Source of the DNA: Ectopseudomonas chengduensis
Lineage (GTDB): Bacteria > Pseudomonadota > Gammaproteobacteria > Pseudomonadales > Pseudomonadaceae
DNA: 64,000 nucleotides
Direction of reading: 5' to 3'
NCBI RefSeq assembly: GCF_900102635.1
Contig: NZ_FMZQ01000006.1
Span: forward strand, 186,001-250,000
The translations under genes were made by a program, and so were the position numbers. The number at the start of each line of letters is the position of its first letter. Positions within the stretch are counted from its first letter, which is position 1. Positions 56,167 to 64,000 of the stretch are shown here, piece by piece. Under the pieces are notes generated by a model. It saw only the letters and a program-made list of their open reading frames with translations, searched no databases and was not told where the DNA came from.

Positions 56167-57501
56167 ATGCGGAATTTTTTCCATCATAATCGATTTAAAC
56201 ATTTGAGTTGGAGCCTGTTTTCGGGTGTTATAGGTGGTGGCTTAACTGTTATTGCTACGGGAGTGATGGTTAGGTCGCTCGGATATGAAATATTCGGTGT
56301 TATAAGTATCTGGATAATGCTTCAGGGAATAATTCAAGTATTTGACTATGGGGTCGGCGCGGCCCTAAATAGAGAATTGACAAATAATCAGAATTCGAAT
56401 GATGCGTTAATTTCAGGGGCAATGAGATTTTATCGTTATAATGGTTTGCTCTTGGGTTGTGCGGTAGTTTTATTTCTTATTCAGATATATGGCTTTGTTG
56501 GGGCGATCCCTTACATTCTTATGGTTGTGGCCTTGGTCATACAATTTCAAACGCTTTGCTGTACCGCTATTCTTTCGGCTGTAATGCGTTATGATGAATT
56601 GGCAAAGTCACAGATAGTTTCTAATGTACTCAGGTTTGGGGGGGCGATTGCAGTTGTAAGCTATACAGATAGTTTGGCATGGTTCTTTTTGTATCAGATA
56701 CTTGCAGCAAGTATTAGTGGTTATTTATTTAAGCAATACTGTTCAAGGCATGCCAATTTTACCCTTCGGCCGAAAATTTTTGAGTGTATTAAATCGCTGT
56801 CGACTCTAGTTAATCAGTCTCTTGGGATGTGGGTAACTTCGATAGTAAGCATGTGTCTTATTGCGTCCGACCGGACTTTGGTTGGGCTAACGTGCGGGAT
56901 AAATGAAGTCGGAAAATACTCTGCTGCGCTAACTGCAGCAAGTGTAATTAGCTTGGTCACTCTTCCGTTTTACAGGGTTTATTTTACAGAGTATTCATCA
57001 GTTTATTTTAAAGATCCAGATAGCCTTTCGGCTTTATTTTGCAGCAGCTGTAAGCAGCTCGTTCTGATAGTCACTATGATTTGGTTGGTGGGTTTTTTAG
57101 GTGCAGAATTAATTTTTAATATTTGGCTTGGCTCGTATGACGAACAGCAAATATATGCTTTTAAGATTTTGTTAGTAGGGCTAGGGCTAGCAAGTGTTAC
57201 TTGGCTTCCAGGTGCGCTCTGCCAGGCTGCAGGAAAACCGTTAATTCATGTTTTGGCAATGACTATATCCCTTGTTTTGGGTGTTCTAGTGGCAGTTCCA
57301 AGCATACATATATGGGGATATCCAGGTGCAGCTGCTGTATGGCTGGTTCACGGATTAATCGGCCTTGTATTAGAACCGTATGTGATAAAGCGGTTCGTGT
57401 TCCCAATAAGTCTTTTCGATTGGTATCGAAAGGTATTCATTCTGCCAGTTGTTGTGATTGGTGCGTTCTTTATGTTGAGCTTTATCTATGAAAAAATTTG
57501 A
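56167..57501 (+). CDS. wzx: O-antigen flippase Wzx-like
   Basis: 444 residues with about 12 hydrophobic helices, MOP/polysaccharide transport superfamily (WSLFSGVIGGGLTVIATGVMVRSLGYEIFGV at the start, RFGGAIAVVSYTDSLAWFF, LVGLGLASVTWLPGALCQAAGKP). Flips lipid-linked O-units to the periplasm. AT-rich, unlike the backbone. ATG at 56167 with GGGG nine bases in front; TTG at 56152 is an alternative. The preceding 218 bases (55949-56166) are AT-rich and show no gene. Overlaps the next gene by 14 bases. Confidence 0.87.
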   Translation: MRNFFHHNRFKHLSWSLFSGVIGGGLTVIATGVMVRSLGYEIFGVISIWIMLQGIIQVFDYGVGAALNRELTNNQNSNDALISGAMRFYRYNGLLLGCAVVLFLIQIYGFVGAIPYILMVVALVIQFQTLCCTAILSAVMRYDELAKSQIVSNVLRFGGAIAVVSYTDSLAWFFLYQILAASISGYLFKQYCSRHANFTLRPKIFECIKSLSTLVNQSLGMWVTSIVSMCLIASDRTLVGLTCGINEVGKYSAALTAASVISLVTLPFYRVYFTEYSSVYFKDPDSLSALFCSSCKQLVLIVTMIWLVGFLGAELIFNIWLGSYDEQQIYAFKILLVGLGLASVTWLPGALCQAAGKPLIHVLAMTISLVLGVLVAVPSIHIWGYPGAAAVWLVHGLIGLVLEPYVIKRFVFPISLFDWYRKVFILPVVVIGAFFMLSFIYEKI

Positions 57502-58780
57502 ACCTTACGTATACGTATTGATACCGGTGAAAGATAGAGCGCAGTACCTGTTCCACACGCTGCGTACGTGCGAAATTCAAACCTACAATAATCTGCGTGT
57601 AATTGTTAGTGACGATGGCAGTAGTGACAATACTCGCCAAGTAGTAGAGGCTGCACACAGCAGAGATTCGCGTATCAGTTATGTATCGCCCGGCTCCAAT
57701 GTTGGAATGAAGCGCAATTTCGAGTTTGCACTCGACCATGCTGTGCAAGGTTATGTTATGTTTTTAGGAGGTGATGATGGTTTGATGCCGGGAGCAATTG
57801 AGAGATTAGTCCAGCGTATTGATGAAACTCAGGTGGATCTCATTACTTGGAATCCGCCAATTTATACTTATCCTGGCGCGAACTCTATTTTCGGTAAAAT
57901 TAAACTCACCCGAAGAACTCAAGGAAGATATGTTGATTCTCGGGAGTATTTATTGCGTCAAGCAAAAGTACTTAATTATATTGCCGACGAAGAAACCCCG
58001 ATGATTTATGTCAAGGGTGCTGTTTCAGTCAACCTGATCTCAAGAGTGAGGCGTCGAAGCCCAAGTGGTGAGTTTTATCAATCACCCACACCTGATGGAT
58101 ATTCGGGCATTGTATTGGCCGGCGAAGTTACCAGATTCTGGTTTGAAGATAATCCAATAACTATATATGGAGTATCCCCCTCGTCCCAAGGAATGGCATA
58201 TCTTTCAAAAGATGAAGCAGCAAAGCGTCAGTCTGAGGATTTCTTCAACAAAGCGTCTGATAACAAAATGGCAAATGAGCTTGCTTCGCAGCCATATAGT
58301 CCCCTTATTTCTTTGATGACTGCTGATTATCTTTTAACTGCGAGTAAGTTACAAAATTGGCCTGGTCATTTTGAGGGAATAGATTACACGGATCTCCTTT
58401 CGAAGTCTTTGGATGAGTTGGCAAACGGTCTCTATTCAACTGACCGAATTGCACGGGAGATTCGCATCTTGATTAATATCGCTAAGCAACATGGCCTCAG
58501 CGACTACATTAATAAATTGATTGATTCTAAATGGAAGTATATTGAGCGCTCTGATTTTGATGGTGATGGGGCTAATCTAAATGCTGTGTTTATTGGTTGT
58601 AATGATACCTTTATCAAAAATATTCTTGATGCTGCATATTTTGTACAGAGCACAGCCCTGTTAAGGAATAAACTAAAAGTAAAAGAAATCATTAATGGTA
58701 TTGTCTCTTCATTAAGGTACAAAATTTCAGCGCGTAAGCGCTTATGCCGTATGAATAAATATGTCTCGGAGCTGAAATGA
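57488..58780 (+). CDS. Family 2 glycosyltransferase
   Basis: 430 residues. GT-A fold: VYVLIPVKDRAQYLFHTL, IVSDDGSSDNT, NVGMKRNFEFAL and DXD-equivalent GGDD near residue 95. C-terminal half is not conserved. Adds one sugar of the O-unit; donor and linkage cannot be told. Overlaps wzx by 14 and wzy by four bases; AT-rich. Confidence 0.88.
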   Translation: MKKFEPYVYVLIPVKDRAQYLFHTLRTCEIQTYNNLRVIVSDDGSSDNTRQVVEAAHSRDSRISYVSPGSNVGMKRNFEFALDHAVQGYVMFLGGDDGLMPGAIERLVQRIDETQVDLITWNPPIYTYPGANSIFGKIKLTRRTQGRYVDSREYLLRQAKVLNYIADEETPMIYVKGAVSVNLISRVRRRSPSGEFYQSPTPDGYSGIVLAGEVTRFWFEDNPITIYGVSPSSQGMAYLSKDEAAKRQSEDFFNKASDNKMANELASQPYSPLISLMTADYLLTASKLQNWPGHFEGIDYTDLLSKSLDELANGLYSTDRIAREIRILINIAKQHGLSDYINKLIDSKWKYIERSDFDGDGANLNAVFIGCNDTFIKNILDAAYFVQSTALLRNKLKVKEIINGIVSSLRYKISARKRLCRMNKYVSELK

Positions 58781-60108
58781 TTGCGCTGGCCTTTCTGGGT
58801 ACGCTTCTTATCTATGCCGTTGGTGTTTCGTTAATGGTGCGGCGTACTGCTGGCTATTGTGCGGCTGATCTTGGTTTTATATTTTTTTCTCTGTGCTTTT
58901 TATACACTGCAGCTCCTGGGATGACTTTTTTGTTTCTCGAGCTAGATGAAGTGCCCGGCTGGCCTTGGATGGAATTGAACAGTTTGACCCCTACTGAAGA
59001 TGCCTTAGCAGTACATCTATGGCGGCATAATATTTTTCTTCTGTGCTTTCTTCTTGCATATATGTTTGTTAGGCGTCGTGTCGATGTTGTTGATTTTAGT
59101 CGGCGAGTAGACAGTCTCGGGCGTAGACTAGGATTGAAGGAAATCGTTTTTTTTATTCCGCTTTTTTTTACTTTCTCTATTCTGGGGAATAGTATTGCGG
59201 GCGAAACAGATATTTATTATGAGAAGTATCAAGTAATAGAAAGTTTGGGTCAGTGGGAAAGAATTGTTTATGCTCTTGCAAATCGTATTGCTGCAGGTTC
59301 TCAATATTTTGTGGTTATTTCATTTGTTTTTTTGCCAATAAAGAAATGGCTGAAGGTGATGGGGATTTTGGCAATTGCTTTTTATCAGTTATTAATGTCG
59401 AGTGGCTCCAGGGTTGAGTTGCTTTTTTTTATTATCGCCGGCGGCGTAGCTTATGCGCTTTTCGTAAATAAAGTTAAGCTTAGATACGTTTTTTTCGCTG
59501 CATTATGTGGTCTTTGTAGTTTTTGGTTTATTGAGGTTTTTCGTTATTATGAATTTGATTTGGCTGAGACTATTCAGCATTTTCAAGCTTTTGGTGTCAA
59601 GCCGATGGGTGAGTTGGGTGCGGTATTTTCTACTGGTTTCCATTTATATTCGCTTTCAGAAGTAGGGCAGTTGCCCTTGCGCGATGGGAAAATGTTTTTT
59701 TTTGAAATTATGAGCTTGTTCTCATCTAACGCTAATTCTCATCTTAGCCCTCAAAGTTGGTACTGGCGTGAATTTTATCCCAATTACCCTGTGCCGCCGC
59801 AAACAAATGGCCCTATCGCAGACTCAGCGCTGTGGGGGTTGGGCTTGTTTGATCTAGCGATTCGTGCATGTATCATTGGTTTTATTTTTGGGTGGTTGAC
59901 AAATAAAATTTTTGGTCGTGAGCTTTCTTTTGCGTGGGCAGTGATTTATATTTTTTACTGTGCTACTTGTGTGATGACATTAAAATATGGAGTACTTTGG
60001 CAGTTGAATCCAATAGTTAAAACCATGCTGCCATTAATTGGGGTGTACTATTTTTATAAACTAATTTTGCGGGGGTTGCGTAGTGCGCCAAATAATTTCA
60101 GCGTTTGA
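58777..60108 (+). CDS. wzy: O-antigen polymerase Wzy-like
   Basis: 443 residues, about 11-12 membrane helices with one larger periplasmic loop (about 280-360, including SPQSWYWREFYPNYPVPPQTNGPIADSALWGLGLFD). The overall layout is that of oligosaccharide-repeat polymerases; little sequence conservation is expected. Located between two glycosyltransferase genes, after Wzx. Very AT-rich, with poly-T runs. Together with wzz and wzx it makes the locus Wzy-dependent. Confidence 0.83.
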   Translation: MIALAFLGTLLIYAVGVSLMVRRTAGYCAADLGFIFFSLCFLYTAAPGMTFLFLELDEVPGWPWMELNSLTPTEDALAVHLWRHNIFLLCFLLAYMFVRRRVDVVDFSRRVDSLGRRLGLKEIVFFIPLFFTFSILGNSIAGETDIYYEKYQVIESLGQWERIVYALANRIAAGSQYFVVISFVFLPIKKWLKVMGILAIAFYQLLMSSGSRVELLFFIIAGGVAYALFVNKVKLRYVFFAALCGLCSFWFIEVFRYYEFDLAETIQHFQAFGVKPMGELGAVFSTGFHLYSLSEVGQLPLRDGKMFFFEIMSLFSSNANSHLSPQSWYWREFYPNYPVPPQTNGPIADSALWGLGLFDLAIRACIIGFIFGWLTNKIFGRELSFAWAVIYIFYCATCVMTLKYGVLWQLNPIVKTMLPLIGVYYFYKLILRGLRSAPNNFSV

Positions 60109-61012
60109 GGCTGGCGGTAAATACGGTGGTGGAGTGGTGACTAAGAAACTGCTTGGTTACTTTGGTTCCGAATATGTTCATATTTCAAGAAGTAACCAGG
60201 AGCGTAGATTCGTGCGTTTTCTTCGCGCTCTGCTAATTTGGCTAAGATGCCCCATCCTACACCCTGTATTTTGTACTTTTGGTCCACGCCCTGTGAAGGG
60301 GGGCGGGGTTTTGAACTTTTCGCAAACGTTTAATTTGGCTGTTAGATTTCCGGCGTTGGAGTTTGAGCTGGTAGCGCATGATGTTATCGTCCAAAAACGA
60401 CTTCCCTTAAACGCATGGGTTCGCTGGTCAGAGAAGCGAATTTTTAAGTCTGCGAAGCGTATCTATGTGCTGTCGGAAAAGGATAGGCGTTTGTTGCGAA
60501 GGTTCTATGGTGTTCGTGATGATCGTGTGGTAAATCTTTTTGAGAAGCTATATCCTGAAGTTGAGCCTTTTCGTGCTAAAGTACGCAAGCGCGGTGTCTT
60601 TCGTGCGATTTTTCTCGGTTCGATTCGTCGAGCAGAAAATTATCGCGGTTTAGAATGGTTTTATTATAATGTTTTTCCATCATGCGTTGATTCGATTGAA
60701 GTTTTTTGTATTGGTGAGGTAGATGATCATTTGGCTGCACGTTTCCCTGAATTCAAGTTTGTTGGATTTGTTGAATCTTTATCTGATGCATTGTCGCATT
60801 GTGATTTCACTATAGCTCCTGTATTGGATGGGGCTGGAATCAAAATAAAAGTTATAGATTCCATCGTTCGCAAAATACCAGTGATTGGAACTCCCAAAGC
60901 TTTTGAAGGTATCGGAAGGCCGAATTACCCATATTGCTCTAGCGATGCGAAAAATTGGATTGATGCACTTAATGGCGGCTTTATTGATTACGTTTACCAT
61001 CCGCCTTTATAA
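60083..61012 (+). CDS. Glycosyltransferase, GT4-like
   Basis: 309 residues, GTG start at 60083 with GGGGG upstream; overlaps wzy by 26 bases. GT-B features: MRQIISAFEAGGKYGGGVVTKKLL glycine-rich start, RIYVLSEKDRRLLRRFYGV, and GSIRRAENYRGLEWFY, APVLDGAGIKIKVIDSIVRKIPVIGTPKAFEGI in the donor half. Resembles family 4 and CapM-like transferases. Followed by 172 AT-rich bases without a gene. Confidence 0.8.
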   Translation: MRQIISAFEAGGKYGGGVVTKKLLGYFGSEYVHISRSNQERRFVRFLRALLIWLRCPILHPVFCTFGPRPVKGGGVLNFSQTFNLAVRFPALEFELVAHDVIVQKRLPLNAWVRWSEKRIFKSAKRIYVLSEKDRRLLRRFYGVRDDRVVNLFEKLYPEVEPFRAKVRKRGVFRAIFLGSIRRAENYRGLEWFYYNVFPSCVDSIEVFCIGEVDDHLAARFPEFKFVGFVESLSDALSHCDFTIAPVLDGAGIKIKVIDSIVRKIPVIGTPKAFEGIGRPNYPYCSSDAKNWIDALNGGFIDYVYHPPL

Positions 61013-61184
61013 GTCGCCGGGTATCTTGGGTTGAGATTGCAAGCAATAGTCTTCAAGGTGTGTGCGAGGTGTTTTTCTTTGTATTTTATTCGGTTTGTGA
61101 TTGTAAAATTATAAATAAGCATAATTTAATGGGTTTTTTTGGGGTGGTGCGTGATTATCTCGATGGCATATGTAAGGCTTTATG

Positions 61185-62411
61185 ATGAAAATACTATTTC
61201 TTTCTCAGTATTTTTGGCCTGAAACATTTATAGTTAATGACTTGGTGCGGAAGCTCAGTGAGCAGGGGCATGAGGTGACTGTGGCAACTGCCAAGCCCAA
61301 TTATCCTGGTGGGGAGATTTTCGATGGATATAAGGCGTGGGGAGTTCAACGTGAGCGTTTTGCTGAAAGTGTCGATGTAATACGGGTTCCCCTGTGGCCG
61401 CGTGGGCGGGGCGGCTCCAGGAACCTTATCCTCAATTACTTGTCTTTCGTAGCCACGGGGCTCTTTCTGCTGCCGTGGCTGCTGCGTGGGCGCAAGTTCG
61501 ACAGCATCGTGGTGTTTGCGATGTCGCCCATTACTCAGGTGATACCGGCCATTCCTCTGAAGTGGATCAAGCGCGCGCATCTTGCTGCCTGGGTTCAGGA
61601 TCTCTGGCCCGAGAGCCTCGCTGCGACAGGGTTCGTGCGCAATCCCCAGGCACTTCGTATGGTGGGTTGGATGGTGCGAGGAATCTATGCCTGTTGCGAC
61701 ACCTTGCTGTTGCAGTCGCGTGCGTTCTTTGACCCCGTCGCCCGTTATGCCTGCCGTAGCAAACTTGTGTATTACCCGAATTCCATCGCATTACCCTCCG
61801 AAAAAACAGTGGCGCCTGAAGTCCCAACGCAGCTTCTTGAAGAATTACGGGAAAATTTCTGTGTGGTTTTCGCCGGAAATATCGGGATTGCTCAATCGAT
61901 TGAAACCGTCGTCGAAGCTGCTGAGCTGCTACGTCAGCATCCGGCGCTAAAGTTCGTTTTAGTCGGAAGTGGCAGCCGGCTCGAGTGGGTAAAAGAACGC
62001 AAGGCCTCCCTGGGACTCGATAACCTGATTCTTGCGGGTCGCTTCCCTATGGAGGCAATGCCGCAGATATTCGAGCATTCCTCCGCCTTGTTGGTTTCTC
62101 TGCGGGATGAGGAGATTTTTTCTTACACCATTCCCAGTAAAGTGCAGGCGTATCTTGCTGCCGGAAAGGCGATCATTGCTTCGTTACGTGGGGAAGGTGC
62201 CCGCGTTATTGAAGAGGCGGGCGCAGGTAAAACGTGCGAACCCGAGAGCGCTAATGCGTTGGTAGAGAGTATTCTTGCGCTCATGTCGCTGTCGCCTGCA
62301 GAACGCGAACAAATGGGGAGCGCTGGCCAGAGTTATTTTAACGAGCATTTCGACATGGACCGCCAGACAGAACGCCTGGTTGAGATTCTGGCGTCGAGAG
62401 CCGATATATAA
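61185..62411 (+). CDS. wbuB: WbuB-like GT4 glycosyltransferase
   Basis: 408 residues (MKILFLSQYFWPETFIVNDLV); start at the second of two ATGs, which has AAGG seven bases upstream. The type is the L-fucosamine (FucNAc) transferase WbuB of E. coli O26 and WbpH/WbjE-like enzymes: YFWPE, PNYPGGEIFDGY, AAWVQDLWPESLAATG, YYPNSI, AGNIGIAQSIETVVEAAELL, VLVGSGS and PSKVQAYLAAGKAIIAS. GC jumps upward at about nucleotide 61380, inside the gene. Neighbouring sugar genes agree with a deoxyhexosamine donor. Confidence 0.85.
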   Translation: MKILFLSQYFWPETFIVNDLVRKLSEQGHEVTVATAKPNYPGGEIFDGYKAWGVQRERFAESVDVIRVPLWPRGRGGSRNLILNYLSFVATGLFLLPWLLRGRKFDSIVVFAMSPITQVIPAIPLKWIKRAHLAAWVQDLWPESLAATGFVRNPQALRMVGWMVRGIYACCDTLLLQSRAFFDPVARYACRSKLVYYPNSIALPSEKTVAPEVPTQLLEELRENFCVVFAGNIGIAQSIETVVEAAELLRQHPALKFVLVGSGSRLEWVKERKASLGLDNLILAGRFPMEAMPQIFEHSSALLVSLRDEEIFSYTIPSKVQAYLAAGKAIIASLRGEGARVIEEAGAGKTCEPESANALVESILALMSLSPAEREQMGSAGQSYFNEHFDMDRQTERLVEILASRADI

Positions 62412-62424
62412 GAGGTGTGACGCG

Positions 62425-63282
62425 ATGCGGGTATTGGTTCTGGGTGTGACCGGCATGCTTGGGCATGACGTATTCAACGTGTTGGATGCGTCTCCTGTGC
62501 TGGATGTTTGGGGTACGCTGCGCAGTTCTGCAGGTCTCTCCCATTTCAGTGAGAAACAGCATGAACGCATGCTATCGGGTGTTGATGTGCTTGATCAGGA
62601 TGCACTGACTGCGGCCTTTGCACGCGTACGTCCTGATGTAGTGATAAATTGTGTGGGCTTGATCAAGCAACTTGCCGATGCCAACGATCCATTGGTCGCA
62701 CTTCCGATCAACGCCTTGCTTCCGCATCGTTTGGCGAAGCTATGTACTTTGGGTGGCGCCCGGCTGATCCATATAAGTACCGATTGTGTCTTCTCTGGCA
62801 GTAAGGGGCTGTACGTGGAATCGGATTTGTCCGATGCGGAGGACTTGTACGGGAAGTCGAAGTACATCGGTGAGCTACACGATCAGCCGAATGCGGTCAC
62901 GCTCCGAACTTCGATAATTGGCCACGAACTCGGCAGCAACCATGCCCTGCTGGACTGGTTTCTGTCTCAAGAGGGCTCCGTCAAGGGCTATCGCAAGGCG
63001 ATCTTCTCAGGGCTACCTACTGTCGAATTGGCACGAGTGATCCGTGACTACGTGATACCGTCGCGGCAGCTGCACGGCCTATACCATGTCTCGGTCGATC
63101 CTATCGACAAGTACAACTTGCTCACGCTTGTGGCTGAGGTATATGGAAAGGATATCGAGATAGTGCCTGACGACCACGTGGTGATCGACCGTTCCCTGGA
63201 TTCCACCCTTTTCCGGCGCGCTTCCGGTTACACTCCGCCGACATGGCGTGAACTCATTGAACAAATGCGCGATCAGCGCTGA
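62425..63282 (+). CDS. RmlD-like SDR reductase (WbvR/FnlB-like)
   Basis: 285 residues of the extended SDR family: VLVLGVTGMLGHDVFNVL NAD site, VVINCVGLIKQLADANDPLVALPINALLPHRLAKLC, STDCVFSGSKGLY and YGKSKYIGE (YxxxK). C-terminal part like RmlD. The usual WbjC/CapF reductase carries a cupin domain (about 370 residues); this one has none, and looks more like WbvR of UDP-L-QuiNAc synthesis. Acts on the keto-sugar made by the next gene. AGAGG precedes the ATG. Confidence 0.83.
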   Translation: MRVLVLGVTGMLGHDVFNVLDASPVLDVWGTLRSSAGLSHFSEKQHERMLSGVDVLDQDALTAAFARVRPDVVINCVGLIKQLADANDPLVALPINALLPHRLAKLCTLGGARLIHISTDCVFSGSKGLYVESDLSDAEDLYGKSKYIGELHDQPNAVTLRTSIIGHELGSNHALLDWFLSQEGSVKGYRKAIFSGLPTVELARVIRDYVIPSRQLHGLYHVSVDPIDKYNLLTLVAEVYGKDIEIVPDDHVVIDRSLDSTLFRRASGYTPPTWRELIEQMRDQR

Positions 63283-63312
63283 ATGCTTTCACTTATTAGA
63301 CGTGGTATTGAT

Positions 63313-64000
63313 ATGTTTGACGACAAGATTCTGATGATCACTGGCGGCACCGGATCGTTCGGCAATACTGTGCTGAAACGCTTCCTTGATACCAACGTCA
63401 AGGAAATCCGTGTTTTCAGTCGCGATGAAAAAAAGCAAGAAGATATGCGCATTGCACTTGCTAACGACAAGGTGAAATTCTTCATCGGTGATGTTCGTGA
63501 CTACGATAGTCTGGCGAATGCAATGGTTGGTGTTGATTACATCTTCCATGCCGCTGCACTGAAGCAGGTTCCCTCCTGTGAGTTTTATCCGATGGAGGCG
63601 GTGAAGACTAATGTTATCGGTACCGAAAATGTCCTTAAAGCAGCCGTAGCTGCAGGCGTGAAGCGTGTGGTTGTGCTTTCTACCGATAAGGCTGTTTACC
63701 CGATCAATGCTATGGGTATTTCCAAGGCGATGGCGGAGAAACTGATGGTCGCCAAGTCGCGCCTTGTGCCGAAGAATGGACCCGTTATTTGCGCTACCCG
63801 GTATGGCAACGTAATGGCCTCGCGCGGATCTGTTATTCCCTTGTTCATCGATCAGCTCAAGGGAGGGGAGCCCATCACCGTGACTGATCCAAACATGACG
63901 CGTTTCCTGATGTCGTTGGAGGATTCGGTCGATCTGGTTCTCCATGCCTTCGAGAATGCCCAGCAAGGTGACATCTTTGTCCAGAAGGCCCCGGCTTCTA
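63313..64000 (+). CDS. UDP-GlcNAc 4,6-dehydratase/5-epimerase, 5' part
   Basis: First 229 codons; runs off the window. FDDKILMITGGTGSFGNTVLKRFL NAD motif, FSRDEKKQEDMR, YIFHAAALKQVPSCEFYPMEAVKTNVIGT, and VVLSTDKAVYPINAMGISKAMAEKLM, in which Met replaces the usual Tyr (the SMK triad of WbjB/FnlA/WbvB/CapE). Makes UDP-2-acetamido-2,6-dideoxy-L-sugars from UDP-GlcNAc. ATG 63313 chosen; in-frame ATG 63283 adds MLSLIRRGID. Next gene expected is the 2-epimerase WbjD/FnlC/WbvD. Confidence 0.9.
   Translation, partial: MFDDKILMITGGTGSFGNTVLKRFLDTNVKEIRVFSRDEKKQEDMRIALANDKVKFFIGDVRDYDSLANAMVGVDYIFHAAALKQVPSCEFYPMEAVKTNVIGTENVLKAAVAAGVKRVVVLSTDKAVYPINAMGISKAMAEKLMVAKSRLVPKNGPVICATRYGNVMASRGSVIPLFIDQLKGGEPITVTDPNMTRFLMSLEDSVDLVLHAFENAQQGDIFVQKAPAS

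Overview
The window is a piece of a Pseudomonas chromosome (gammaproteobacterium, high GC, Shine-Dalgarno starts of AGGAG type). From memory, gene content and order follow P. aeruginosa PAO1 in descending locus order: a PA3343-PA3339-like block (diguanylate cyclase, MarR, FimV-like, PlpD), a PA3221-PA3202-like block (csaA to the Cpx-like two-component system), and a PA3199-PA3160-like block (scpAB, rluB, ubiG, gyrA, serC-pheA-hisC-tyrA/aroA-cmk-rpsA, ihfB, wzz). The REP content and several insertions suggest a species outside P. aeruginosa (P. mendocina/alcaligenes-like is a guess). No rRNA, tRNA, prophage or CRISPR was seen.

Region 1 (1-8.0 kb): end of a diguanylate cyclase, MarR regulator, short FimV-like protein, patatin-type autotransporter PlpD, small redox and secreted proteins, DMT exporter and CsaA. 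Region 2 (8.2-18.3 kb): AraC regulator, then plcP-agt1 (phospholipid to glycolipid remodelling) behind a good Pho box, adenylate cyclase CyaB, an HD-domain protein, a DUF962 protein, another AraC regulator and two tandem TrkH potassium transporters. Region 3 (18.6-22.8 kb): nitroreductase and a Cpx-like stress operon (sensor kinase, Spy/CpxP-like chaperone, response regulator, YciI). Region 4 (23-35.4 kb): RNase AM-like PHP protein, Sua5/YciO protein, trpS, scpA-scpB, rluB, diguanylate cyclase, yciK-mupP-ubiG, MTA deaminase and mtnA. Region 5 (35.9-49.1 kb): gyrA; a tightly coupled serine/aromatic/histidinol-phosphate/shikimate operon with an inserted APS kinase gene; cmk, rpsA, a REP-array with its RAYT transposase, and ihfB.

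Region 6 (49.3-64 kb) is the O-antigen locus, in the same ihfB-wzz place as in P. aeruginosa. It holds a beta-CASP metallo-hydrolase, wzz, manB, a decayed dehydratase relic, manC, then an AT-rich block of flippase, glycosyltransferase, polymerase and glycosyltransferase with overlapping genes, then GC-rich genes for a WbuB-like transferase and a UDP-2-acetamido-2,6-dideoxy-L-sugar pathway that runs off the right edge. Together these describe a Wzx/Wzy-dependent O-unit containing an L-FucNAc- or L-QuiNAc-type sugar and probably a GDP-mannose derived sugar.

The most striking structure not explained by genes is a dispersed intergenic repeat (three copies: 13217-13407, 21069-21222 inverted, 22804-22976). 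Its nested stems differ in sequence between copies but keep base-pairing. One copy lies between a CpxR-box promoter and the spy-like gene. Other leads are the Pho box before plcP, a RAYT gene sitting inside a 114-bp-period REP array, and composition breakpoints and gene relics in the O-antigen locus.
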